Below, one piece after another: positions 43,734 to 54,283 of a stretch of DNA of 64,000 nt. Positions within the stretch are counted from its first letter, which is position 1, and each line of letters starts with the position of its first letter. The notes beneath the pieces are model-generated. The model saw only the letters and a program-made list of their open reading frames with translations. It did not search any database and was not told the origin of the DNA. The stretch comes from Paralithodes platypus (lineage: Eukaryota > Arthropoda > Malacostraca > Decapoda > Lithodidae): positions 24,955,760 to 25,019,759 of the forward strand of contig CM064495.1 of NCBI GenBank assembly GCA_032716605.1. Direction: 5' to 3'. The position numbers were made by a program, and so were the translations under genes.

Positions 43734-44385
43734 TTAAACATCGAAAAAAAAAAAAAAAAATAAAATATTTTTTGTTTGCCCCTGGGCCATGCAAAATATC
43801 ACTCCTCTACCTCCCCTCCTTCCCCACTTTCCTCCCCTCCTTCAGTTATCACCTATTTTCCCTGTTATTCCCTTATTCTGAAGTATATTTTCGTGCTAAC
43901 ATTAGCGAGTTGCAAGCAGGGCCTTGTCATCACTGTTAGCAAGCGAGTGCAAGAGAGAGAGAGAGAGTATCGATCGACTGTGTCTCAGTGGCCTTGGGGG
44001 GAAATTGGCGGGAAAGCAGGTTGCCTCACCCATACATTATATAACTCGCGGCCTGTTTCTCCGATTTTGACCATCCAAACGCTGTTTTCACTCGTTTTAT
44101 TGTTGTTTCAGGTTAATACCTTTATAATCAACCCATAATAGGCGCGTTAGGATAAGTATTAATGCTATTTATGGTAAAATGAATATTTTAGTGATGGAAA
44201 CAGCTCAAATACGTCAGCACAGGGAGAGGTGTCTAATTACCCCACATGCGCACTTCTTAGGTTAACTGGCCACCTTCGCTCCATTAAGGATGACATACAC
44301 TTGTGGCCCTCTTCAATTAATGGTTCACGTGCAGACCAAACCCTATTAACTAGATTACTTTTAGGCCACACATGCCTCACACAGG

Positions 44386-44574
44386 GGAGGTGTGGTGGAG
44401 TGGTCTTGCCACTGGCCTGGTAATCCAAAGGTCCCGGGTTCAAATCCCGATGTATCAATGGGAAGATATATTGGGATGGAATTTGTGCTGTACCTAGTAT
44501 CAGTGCATTACCACAAGCCCACCGAAACGTCAATAAAATACCCTCATTGTTCCCTGATTAAATAGCAGTGTATG
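44386..44574 (+). mobile_element. tRNA-derived SINE (Thr-like), copy 1
   Basis: GTGTGGTGGAGTGGTCTTGC (A-box region) and GTCCCGGGTTCAAATCCCG (B box/T-arm) surround an anticodon region CCTGGTAATCC, Thr(GGT)-like. The body runs to TTGTTCCCTGATTAAATA. A second copy with the same body and end is at 49394-49576. It interrupts the I-LINE between LLLGHTCLT and GYLMSTPRG. Confidence 0.75.
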
Positions 44575-44915
44575 AATATTCCCATATTCAAAATATGCTA
44601 TAGGGGTGCAATGCCTGGTGAGTTATCTGCTCAACAGGTGGCGTTGTGTGTGTGTAAGTGTGAGAGTCCGAGTGTAGAGGGTGAGACAGTGAAGCACGGG
44701 AACGAGATGGCTTCAGAGATGGGGTCGTTTCGGGCCATGAGTGAGCACCGTGCCTCATGTGAAGGCAAGATGGCAGGTGCTCGTTGTACTCTACGTGCTT
44801 CACATGTCTCACTCCCTAGACTGGAACAAGACCTCACGGGCTTCACTGTTCATTGTAAAGCGGTGAATGTTAAGGCTCTCAGCCTATGCCCGAGATGAAG
44901 TAAGTTGGAATATAG

Positions 44916-44946
<31 letters not shown>
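44575..44946 (+). other. Unidentified segment ending in a 31-base poly(A)
   Basis: This follows the SINE and ends in A31 at 44916-44946, after which the I-LINE resumes. It contains a 108-codon ORF (44572-44898) with no recognised motif. SINE plus this segment could be one retrotransposed transcript, or two insertions. Confidence 0.5.
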
Positions 44947-44947
<1 letters not shown>

Positions 44948-45283
44948 ATGGTTACCTGATGTCCACCCCTCGTGGTCAACCACCTGATTGCCAACATTGC
45001 CATACATCATTGACTGTCTTTCACTTACTTTGTATTTGTCCCGTCTATGCATCTGAAAGATGGCGATTCTTGCTGAACACCTCATAACATGACATCCTCT
45101 CCGACTCAGACTCTTTCAATTTCACCCCTCTTCGTCACTTCTTGAGAGCTATAAATTTACACAATGACATATAACTACTGACATATACGTGACTTAAAAC
45201 TCTGTACCACCTACTCCAACACTAGCCTTGAGAGGGCCTAGGCCCAGTGGGCTAGTATAAAATAAAAGTATCAACAACAACAA
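44947..45283 (+). pseudogene. I-like LINE C-terminal end and 3' UTR
   Basis: GYLMSTPRGQPPDCQHCHTS and LTVFHLLCICPVYASERWRF form the Cys/His-rich C-terminus usual after RNase H in this group. TAGCCTTGAGAGGGCCTAGG and (CAA)n end the element, where RTE-1 copy c begins. Confidence 0.75.
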
Positions 45284-47392
45284 CAACTTCCTCATTCGTC
45301 TGTCTATCCCTCCATGTAACTCCGCATGCACTTCTCAAGTAACTCATTTCCACCCCTCTCACTCTTGGTCTGATTCTCTTCTCAAACGTCCATGCTTCGC
45401 TTCCGTAAGTCAGTGTCGGGATTACCACACTATCATGCAAGGACTTCTTCACTTCCATACTGACCACCTTATTTCTTGTTACTGCTTTCAGCATTCCTAC
45501 AACCCTCTTCCCCTGTTGTACCTTCTCCTGCACTTCTTCATCCATAGTCCCATCTTTACTCAACACACTGCCCAGATACTTAAAAGAGCTGACGATCTCC
45601 ATAGCCTGACTGTTCAACTTCACCTCACACTCTGTGACTTCACCCCTTTCGAAGACCATAACTTTGCTCTTCCCCGCATTTACCTTCAAATTCCGTTTTT
45701 CGCACACAGTTCCAAACTCATTTACCAGACCCTGCAACTCCCATTCATTATCGCTCATCAGAACTGTATCATCCGCAAACATCAGTATAGGCAGCTTCCA
45801 CTCATTTCCCTCCCTTTTCAGTGATACACCAACATCCACTGCTCTTCCTAGTATTTCTTTCATGACTCCATCCATATATACAGTAAACAACCATGGGGAC
45901 ATCACACACCCATGTTAAACCCAACATTCAGGTCAAAGAACTCGCTCTGCTCATTCTCCACACGTACTGCCGCCTTTGCACCCTCATACATGCTCTTCAC
46001 TGCTTTCAGCAACTTGCCATCTACTCCGTATATTCTAAGTACTTTCCACATACCTTCTCTATCCATTCTGTCATAGGCCTTCTCCAAATCTATAAAGGCA
46101 ACACCTTTTGTTGATTCTCCAGATACTTCTCCACAACACAATTCAGGGTAATAATCTGATCTACACATCCTCTTCCCTTCCTAAAACCTCCCTGCTCATC
46201 GCCTATCCATTTCTCCGTTCTCACTCTCACTCTCTCAATCACTACCCTACTGTACACCTTCCCTACTACGCTTAGAAGACATATTCCTTGGTGGTTACCA
46301 CACACTCCTCTTTCCCCTTTGCCCTTATATTGGGGAACTATTATGCCAGTCTTCCAGTCATCAGGTGCACTCCCCTTCTCCCATGCTAGTTTGCACATTT
46401 TCCATACCCATTCGATCACTATCTCACCACCATACCTCAACATTTCCCCACACACTCCATCTGTTCCTGGTGCTTTCCCCAACTTCACTCTTTTCATGGC
46501 TTCCCACACTTCTGACCTCCTGATCCCCACCTCCTCCTCCACTACTTCTCTTCTTCTCCCTCCCATTCCATATCCAACTATGTTTGCTGGCTCTTCATTC
46601 CTTACATTTAGCAACTCGTTGAAGTACTCCCTCCATCTTTCGACTCTCTCTTGCTTCTCGGCTAGCATTCTCCCAACCTTATCTTTCACACCCTTACTGT
46701 TTCCCTGGCTACCTTCCCTAACTTTCTTGACTTCTTTCCAGAACAGTTTCTTACACTCCCTCCATTTTACACTCCTTCCATATTCCTCATCTACTCTTCT
46801 CCTACTTTCCTTCACTACTCTCTTCACCACTCTCTTTCTCTCCACGTACCTCGCTCGTTTCTGCATCTCCATATCTTCATTTCCTCTACTGCCCAACCAC
46901 TCTCTATATGCTTTCTTCTTGTCTTCCACAGCTATTTTTACCTCTTCTGTCCACCATTCTGTACCTTTCACTCCCCTCCCTCTACTCCTCACGTCCACAC
47001 ACCTCCTCACAGGGTCCACAGATCTCTGCCTTAAAGACCTTGCTCAGCTCCTCCACTTCCTCCATATCTTCCAGGTCGAACCCACCTGAGTCGTCTTTTC
47101 TACTGCTCTTCTGTACTCTTCCCTGATTTCCTCCTCCTGTAGCCTCTCCACCCTCCTCACCATTCCACCTTCCTATCGCCTCCCTCCAGCTCTCCTCACC
47201 CACTTCTTTTGTATCCTAATTTTAGCTACTACATAATGATCCAATACCCCTATACACCCTAGCATCCAGCACAGATTTCTTCATTTGTCATCCACACATA
47301 TATAATCAATCAGTGACTTTCGTTCCACCACTGTCTTATCCTGCATCGTCCACACCACTTTCCATGTGTACCTGTGTGTAATAAACAAGTTC
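45284..47392 (-). pseudogene. RTE-1 LINE, copy c, truncated at both ends
   Basis: Minus-strand ORFs 47019-46090, 46168-45902 and 45905-45252 cover the linker (EWLGSRGNEDMEMQKRARYV), RT (LGKAPGTDGVCGEMLRYGG; VPQYKGKGERGVCGNHQGI; FIDLEKAYDRMDREGMWKVL; LMFADDTVLMSDNEWELQ) and part of the C-terminal domain. The endonuclease before HRYTWK and the 3' end after the RQTNEE region are missing. It is the least damaged RT among the RTE-1 copies, with two main frame breaks near 46100 and 45900. Confidence 0.85.
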
Positions 47393-48059
47393 TGAATGAC
47401 TAATAGGTGTTCTGTAACACTTGTCAGTTGTAAAGGAAATTAAGCCTATATGTTGATAGTGTGGATTAAGTCGATAAATGATAAAAATAGTAACTTAAAC
47501 CTTGTGAAATTAAGACAACTACAGTCAAAGAACTTGTCAAACATTATTATATACTGTATAATGACTCGATGCAGTATTATTTATTGAAAAGAAGATTACA
47601 GATTCCCAGCTTACGGGATATTAGAGTTCCCGGATTATAATAATAATAGATTTATTGTAATAATTGTATATACAGTACATATTTTTCACCCCCAAAATGT
47701 TATCTTATAATTAGCAAGAATTAAAGAAACAAACATTCCTACTAAAAATGGTTTTATTGAATAGCGAACACTGAAATTGCATTAATAAAAGAAACAATTT
47801 CATTCACACAACTCAGCCACCGTCAATCTAACCCACCTACTTAAATATAACTACCCAGTATTATAACTACCCCTAAGATTACCCCAAATCACTATACTGA
47901 TTACAGTAGTCATACGAAATCTCACATCAACCAACCCTTTGCTCTATTGTGATACTGATGACGTCTAGCCCAGTAAATGACCGCATGACTGAATATGGTA
48001 CGAGATTTTATCACACTCACACCCGTCAATCACATTCATCTTCTCTCTCTCTCTCTCCA
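47393..48059. other. AT-rich interval, no gene seen
   Basis: No recognised coding, RNA or repeat feature apart from a few ATT-rich microsatellite-like stretches near 47640. Confidence 0.55.
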
Positions 48060-48680
48060 CTCTCACCTCCTCACCCTCAGTCACGTGACTCGCCAAACTA
48101 TGAGAGTTACATAATTAAAGAGTCTCATAAAAGCAGTATGTCAAGACTTATAAGAGTGCAACATCTCCTATCGGTAGCGTTGATCGCTTCGGAATCAACA
48201 ATGGCTACAGCGTCACTGACCACACACCCTCTATCAGCCACGTGACTCGCTAATCTATGAGAATCGCATCTAGAGTCGCAGAAAGGCAGTATGTCAAGCC
48301 TTATGGAGTCACAGCTATCTTTTAGCGGTAGCATTGCCCTCTGTGGAGGAAAATGCTACGGCGTCACTGACCGACACACACCCAACACTCTTCCCTGGTC
48401 ACGTGCATCGCTAATCAGTGTGATATCGCAACAGGGGAATATGTCAACCCTGAGCTATCTCTTAGCGGTAGCACACCCTCTGCGGGGTCATACTTGCACC
48501 TACCATTCCCGGCGATAGCATTGATAATTTGGTCGAATGTTGCATCAGGGAAATTCTGTCAACCCTTGGCCTAGGCCTATGCAAACGTCTAGCGGTAGCC
48601 TTGGCCATGTGTGCGGTCTGGCTCAGTCTTGGTGACGGGCTGACACACACACGCACACCACCACACATCATGCTGAGTTC
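48060..48680. repeat. Degenerate tandem repeat, period about 155 bp
   Basis: About four units are marked by CACGTGACTCGC (48083 and 48239; CACGTGCATCGC at 48399), then GTATGTCAA, then TTAGCGGTAGC (48170s, 48324, 48463, 48590), then GGCGTCACTGACC plus CACACCC. Units differ strongly and the last is the most decayed. Confidence 0.7.
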
Positions 48681-48873
48681 AGACATACGTTGACCATCAC
48701 AATCAATGTTGACACTTGTCTAACTGAGTTGGACTCACCTGTATGGCAGAATTTGGACATGAGGTACCCTCACGGCCCTGCCGACCCATTCATCGCGTGC
48801 ACAACAAAAATGGACTGTCTCGTTGGGGTCGGGCAGGGGGAGAGAAGAAGGCCTTACCCTGGGCTCCTCTGCC
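48681..48873. other. Unassigned sequence before the assembly gap
   Basis: No recognised feature. ORFs crossing the following N run are artefacts. Confidence 0.5.
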
Positions 48874-48973
48874 NNNNNNNNNNNNNNNNNNNNNNNNNNN
48901 NNNNNNNNNNNNNNNNNNNNNNNNNNNNNNNNNNNNNNNNNNNNNNNNNNNNNNNNNNNNNNNNNNNNNNNNN
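48874..48973. other. Assembly gap (100 N)
   Basis: Exactly 100 N, probably a gap of unspecified length. A C-rich run follows at once. Confidence 0.98.
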
Positions 48974-49393
48974 CCACATCCCCCCCCCCCTCCCCCCCGC
49001 TTCAGTTATCACCTATTTTCGCTGTTATTCCTTATTCGTAGGTATATTTTCATGATGCTAACATTAGCAGAACTGTTCGGTGGAGGTGCATGTGCATGTG
49101 CCTAGCGTATTGTGTTTGCAGAGCTATATGGTTGGGATGAATGAGTCCTCAAGCTTGAAGGCCTTGCAAGAGGAGAGTGTGCCTCACCATTGCCTCCATA
49201 TTTCATGAATGGGGGCTGCTCCATGTTTATCTTTCGCGATTTTGACCAGAAAAATTATATTTTCCACTTGTTTTCTGTTTGTGTACAGGTTACTATCTTT
49301 CATAGTGAAGGTAAAATAGGCGCATATGAATAAGTAATAACGAAGATTATATTCGTAAAGATGATGACGATTATAGGAATGAATGGAGCCTAT
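48974..49393. repeat. Interspersed repeat related to the TTAA composite element
   Basis: TTCAGTTATCACCTATTTTC, GCTAACATTAGC and TAAAATAGGCGCATATGAAT match parts of 43840-44180 and 52840-53160. Its left end lies in the gap, so TTAA flanking cannot be tested. No ORF. Confidence 0.65.
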
Positions 49394-49576
49394 GGGGATG
49401 TGTGGTGGAGTGGTCATGTCACTGGATTGGTAATCCCATGGACCCGGGTTCAAGCCTATATGTCAATGGGAAGATATTATTGGGATTGAAATTTGTGCTA
49501 GTACCTAGTATCGGTGCCTTATCACAAAGGCCCACCAGAAATGCCAAGAAAATACCCGTCATTGTTCCCTGATTAA
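49394..49576 (+). mobile_element. tRNA-derived SINE (Thr-like), copy 2
   Basis: GGGATGTGTGGTGGAGTGG and GGACCCGGGTTCAAGCC correspond to the head at 44386. The body and the end TTGTTCCCTGATTAAATA match copy 1 with small indels. Nothing resembling the extra poly(A) segment of copy 1 follows. Confidence 0.75.
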
Positions 49577-49596
49577 ATAACTATTCTATCCTATCT

Positions 49597-51633
49597 ATCT
49601 ATCTATTGCCTGACGCCGTGATCCCCGAAGGGGGGGCCCCGAACGAACCGCCCCCATGCCCCTCTGTCCCCAGTCAGCCGACGCCCCTCCCCCCAACCAG
49701 CACCGCCTTCATTTCATGTAGTTCCTTCCCACTCCATCCTTCCACCTCATAACAGTCTACCGCTCCGCCCTCTTATCCCTCCACCTCGCTCTCGTACACC
49801 CTTTTAGTCATTCCTCTCGCTTTCCATACGTTCCATGATTGCCGAACCATCTCAGAGTTGTTTCTTTTCACACTTTTCCAGCAACATCTACCTCCACACC
49901 CACACCTCCTTCTTACTTCCTCATTAGTCTGTCTATCCCTCCTTGGTAACTCCGCACGCACTCCTTAGGTAATTCATTTCCACTTGCTCTCACTCTTGGT
50001 CTGAGTCCCTCTCAACCAACGTCCATGGCTTTCGCTTCTTCCCGTAAGTCAGTGGGCGGATTACCACACTGTCATGCAAGGACGTCTTCACTTCCATACT
50101 GACCACCCTATTTCTTTGTTACTCTACTGACTACTGCCTTTTAGCATTCCTACAACCCTCTTCCCCCCGTTGTACCCTCCTCCCGCACCTCTTCCTCCAT
50201 AGTCCCATCTTTACTCAACACACTGCCCAGATACTTAAAAGAGTTTGACGATCTCCATAGCCTGACCGTTCAGCTTCACCTCAACACTCACATCGTGACT
50301 TCATTCCCCCCCTTTTGTTTTTCGAAGACCATAACCTGCTCTGCTCTTCCCCGTATTTACCTTCAAATTCCGTTTTTTTTCCGCCACACTGTTCCAAACT
50401 CAGTGTACCAGACCCTGCAACTCCCATCATTATATCACTCATCAGAACTGTATCATCCTCAACAGCAGTATAGGTAGCTTTCCACTCAATTCCCGCTCCC
50501 TTTTCAGCGATACACCAACAATCCACTGCTCTTTGATAGTAATTTCTTTTCATACTAACTCGCATCCAATATACAGTAAACAACAACGGGGACATCACAC
50601 ACCCCTGTTTCAAACCAACATTCAGGTCAAAGAACTCGCTCCTGCTCACTCCCTCAACACATTCGTAACTCTGGCACGCCTTTGCACACCCTCATACATG
50701 CTCTTCAACTGGCTTTCAGCAACTTTGCCCTCTACTCCGTATATTCTAAGTACTTTTCCACAAACCTTCCTTCTATCCACGTCTGTCATAGGCCTTCCGC
50801 CAAGTCCATAAAGGCAACATACACCTTTTGTTTCTTCTCCAGATACTTCTCCACAACACAATTCAGGGTAAAAATCTGATCTACACATCCTCTTCCCTTC
50901 CTAAAACCTCCCTGCTCGTCGCCTATTCCATTTCTCCATTCTCACTCTCACTCTCTCAATCACTACCCTACTGTATACCTTCCCTACTACGCTTAGAAGA
51001 CATATTCCTCGGTGGTTACCACACACTCCTCTTTCCCCTTTGCCCTTATATAGGGGGACTATTATGCCAGTCTTCCAGTCATCGGGTGCACTCCCCTTCT
51101 CCCATGCTAGTTTGCACATTTTCCATACCCATTCTATCACTATCTCACCACCATACCTCAACATTTCCCCACACACTCCATCTGTTCCTGGTGCTTTCCC
51201 CAACTTCACTCTTTTCATGGCTTCCCACACTTCTGACCTCCTGCTCCCCACCTCCTCCTCCACTACTTCTCTTCTTCTTCTCCCTCCCATACCATATCCA
51301 GCTATGTTTGCTGGCTCTTCATTCCTTTCATTTAGCAACTCACTGAAGTACTCCCTCCATCTTTCGACTCTCTCTTGCTTCTCGGCTAGCATTCTCCCAT
51401 TCTTATCTTTCACACCCTTACTGTTTCCCTTGCTACCTTCCCTAACTTTCTTGACTTCTTTCCAGAACAGTTTCTTACTCTCCCTCCATTTTACACTCAG
51501 ATTCCTTCCAAATTCCTCATCTACTCTTCTCTTACTTTCCTTCACTACTCTCTTCACCACCCTCTTACTCTCCACGTACCTCGCTCGTTTCTGTCTCTCG
51601 GAATCTTCATTCCCTCTACTACCCAACCACTCT
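49597..51633 (-). pseudogene. RTE-1 LINE, copy d, indel-rich
   Basis: The minus-strand RT region 51633-50900 is close to copies a and c (LGKAPGTDGVCGEMLRYGG; VPLYKGKGERGVCGNHRGI). From about 50880 down to 49640 single-base insertions disrupt nearly every frame while the underlying sequence remains recognisable (SEFFDLNVGLKQGCVMSPLL; RRRCGCGGRC). The 3' end is at 49590-49612 with (TATC)n on the plus strand. Confidence 0.82.
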
Positions 51634-51850
51634 GTGGTTGTACGAGAGCGAGGTGGAAGGACAGAGAGGTAGAAGTAGACCAAAAGAGCGGTGGAAGGAT
51701 GGAGTGAGGAAGTATATGGATGAAGGCAGTGCTGGTTGGGAGGAGGGGCGTCGACTGACTGGGGACAGAGGTGCATGGGGGCGGTTTGTTCGTGGCCACC
51801 CCTTCGGGATCACGGCGTCAGGGAATCGATAGATAGATAGATAGAGATCG
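51634..51850 (+). pseudogene. RTE-1 3' end in opposite orientation to copy d
   Basis: VYESEVEGQRGRSRPKERWK, then DGVRKYMDEGSAGWEEGRRL, is the RTE-1 C-terminus, followed by CACGGCGTCAGGGAATCGAT and (GATA)n to 51848. It meets copy d at a small palindrome (AACCAC-TCT-GTGGTT, 51625-51639). Confidence 0.83.
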
Positions 51851-51854
51851 GCAC

Positions 51855-54240
51855 GTATAGTCCGATCCCAGGTCTTGCTCGGTCCACCCCTTGGTGCAGC
51901 TCCCTCCACAATCACAGACCTGCATCTTTTCACCCAATTTTGTTCATCCATTCTCTCCACATGTCCATACCATCCCAGTCTACTTCGCATATCCTCGCTG
52001 ATACTCTTTATACCTAAATGTCTCCTCAGGTCATTCATTTGTTATTCTATCCTGCAGCCTGGCCCCACACATCCATCTCACAATTCATCTCATTATGTTT
52101 CCATTCTGTTGACATCCTCTACTTTAGTGGCCCATGTTTCTGAGGCATACGTCATTGCACTTCTAACACATGAGGCATACACCTTTCCCTTCAGGGGGAG
52201 AGGCATTCTTTTCATGGTTCAATATTGGCAGCAGTTCTCAGCAGTTCTCTGAACTTGTCCAGCCACATCTAATTGTAGCGACGGTGGGCAGCCTCGGCCC
52301 CACCACCGGCAGAGAGGGTATCTCCTAGGTAACAAAACTTGTCCACCAGCTCCAATGACTCATTTCCAAAATTCACACCCACAGGGATCATCATTTAAAC
52401 ACAAGCTCGCCCTTGCACACTACGCACTCAAATCTCTCTATTTCTGACTTATCCTTCGGCAGGGGTCCTTTTATTCTACTCAGCGCTTACCTCCCATGGT
52501 GCACCCAACATCGACAGATGCTACATCAAATCGATTTATAGCTCCCACACCCTCCACACACTGCACATGGGAATGCACCGCTCTTTTCCACATTGCCCCT
52601 GTCTCAATCTACAATGCATAACTTTGGTTTTGTTAATATTGACTCTAACCTCTGGACTGCGGCCAGACTCCTAGGAGGTTCTATTGGGCGTATGCCGCCA
52701 GACTCTTAAGATCCATGACCTAAAAAAAAAAACGTTTAAAAACACCCCAGTGACACTCAAAACAAGCAATTTGTGTTTAGGTGAGATAATTCCCCTCCAT
52801 TACTTTCTACCACTCCTACACATGTGTCCAAGCCCTTTTTCCCCTTCTCCTCAATTATCAGGTATTCTCTCTTATTCCGATATTTATCGAGTATTTTTCA
52901 TGCGAGGAACGGTGGGGAGAAGAGAGGTGGTGGAGGAGTGTATCTCTGACCCTCCAAGCCAGTGAGAGCTCCCCTTGTCTCTCAGTACCATCCGACAGAG
53001 AGAGGGAGGGTGTTTGTCTGTCACTGCTCAAGGTCAGATTACGACAGCGTAAAATGTACGATTTTCACCACCCAATTACTGTTACCACTTGTTTTATTGC
53101 TTTTCAATGTTCATATGTTCAAATTACAAGTAAAATAGGCGCATATGGATAAGTATTAATTATATATATGGTAAATTTACAATTTTAGTCAGGAATGAAT
53201 CAGAATACAGTACCTTCGCATTCAACCTTCGCTTCACTTTCAAATACCATAGCTGCGCAGCTTAGAGGTTAAACCCTTTGCTCGCCTGCCCTCTCTCCAT
53301 CTTCTGAATTTGGCCTCAGCATCTTGTACATTGTCAGCTATTAGGACTAAATCGTCTGCATAAAATAGTTCCCACAGGAGTCCGCCTCTAAAAACTCTGA
53401 CAGTGCCTCCAGGACCATAATAAAGAGGAGGGGGCTTAACACTGAACCCTGATGAACTCCAATGCGGACGGTCAACTCACTCAGTACACCTTTCACCCTC
53501 ACCGCAGTTCGCGAGTCCTCATACATCTTAATTATCACACGCACCAGCCACTCTTCCACACCAATTTTTCCTCATAGAGCCCACTGCACAACATCTCTAG
53601 GCACCCTGTCAAAGGCCTTCTCCAGGTCTACAAACACAAAGTAAAGATCCCTGCCTTTTAGTAAGTATCTTTCCTGTATCTGCCTGACTATGAAGAAAGC
53701 ATCGGTTGTACCACATCCTGGCATAAACCAAACTGCATGTCATCAATGGAGATGCTTTACCTGATCAAACCCTCAAAGACTCTCTCACAGACCTTCTTGA
53801 TTTGGTCAAGCATTTTCAATCCCCTATACTGTAATTACCTCTATCTAGCGTATCCCCTTTTTCTTTGTATATATTTACTATTACACTTTTGTGCCAATCC
53901 TTGGGGATTTTTTCATCTTTAATAATGGTGTTTATCAACTCTGACTAAACTGACACCAGTCTCCCCTGAGGCTTTTATCATCTCAGCGACAATGTCAGAG
54001 CACCCTGGAGTTTTACCGTCCTTCATTTTATTGATTGCTTCGCTCACTACAGGCTGGGTGCTATCAAAGGAGGGGGTCCAGATATTGTTTTTTCGATACT
54101 AAGCTGTTCCTTATCCCATTCAAACTCTACATTTAGCAATCGTTCATAGTGTTCTTCCATGCTTCTTTGATTTCATCTTCTGCATACACAATCTTCCCAA
54201 TGTTTCTAACACACTGATCACCTGTAATATCCATACTGTA
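51855..54240 (-). pseudogene. RTE-2 RT and C-terminal region, degraded
   Basis: Linker residues (AGVNTDNP-like text) give way to RT pieces near 54030-53700, EEWLVRVIIKMYEDSRTAVR and GVHQGSVLSPLLFIM at 53560-53390, and a decayed YADD region near 53350. After the TTAA element the zinc-finger segment (52600-52390) and LRRHLGIKSISEDM, RLGWYGHVERMDEQNWVKRC (52030-51905) follow. Many indels are present. Confidence 0.78.
52649..53268. mobile_element. TTAA-type MITE (620 bp) in RTE-2
   Basis: The right flank is TTAA at 53269-53272. The left flank is CTAA at 52645-52648, one base from TTAA. The ends are CCTCTGGACTGC and (inverted) CCTCTAAGCTGC. RTE-2 copy A shows the uninterrupted site (GACTCTTAAACCC, inverted). 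It belongs to the family that forms the outer part of the composite at 39426-44261. Confidence 0.83.
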
Positions 54241-54283
54241 ATTTTTAACTCGCCTAGCTAGGTTGAAGATCCCATTGGGAGTG

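Larger units (their letters stand above)
39426..44261. mobile_element. Composite TTAA-flanked element carrying piggyBac and a MITE
   Basis: The outer TTAA copies are at 39422-39425 and 44262-44265. The outer host element (39426-39481, 43223-43249 and 43738-44261) is related to the 620-bp element at 52649-53268. Both start with GGACTGCGG and AGACTC motifs and share TTATCACCTATTTT- and GATAAGTATTAAT-type interior text. A piggyBac transposon sits at its GACTCTTAA site and a MITE at its ACTTTAA site. Removing the whole block restores EWRAQPLTGHLRSIKDD in the I-LINE. Confidence 0.85.
36520..45283 (+). mobile_element. I-clade-like LINE with RNase H, split by nested insertions
   Basis: One LINE can be followed through 36520-38599, 39087-39421, 44266-44385 and 44947-45283. 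Its 3' tail is (CAA)n at 45268-45284. The interruptions are MITE 38604-39082, the composite TTAA element 39426-44261 and a SINE-containing insert 44386-44946. At the first two, joining the flanks across a single TTAA restores the protein frame (GAL-NTISS and EWRAQP-LTGHLRS). RT plus a downstream RNase H domain and a Cys/His C-terminus (DCQHCHTSLTVFHLLCICP) fit the I/Nimb group. Confidence 0.8.

Noticed and set aside
48690..49105. ORFs running through the N block
   Set aside because: They exist only because N codons are read as X.
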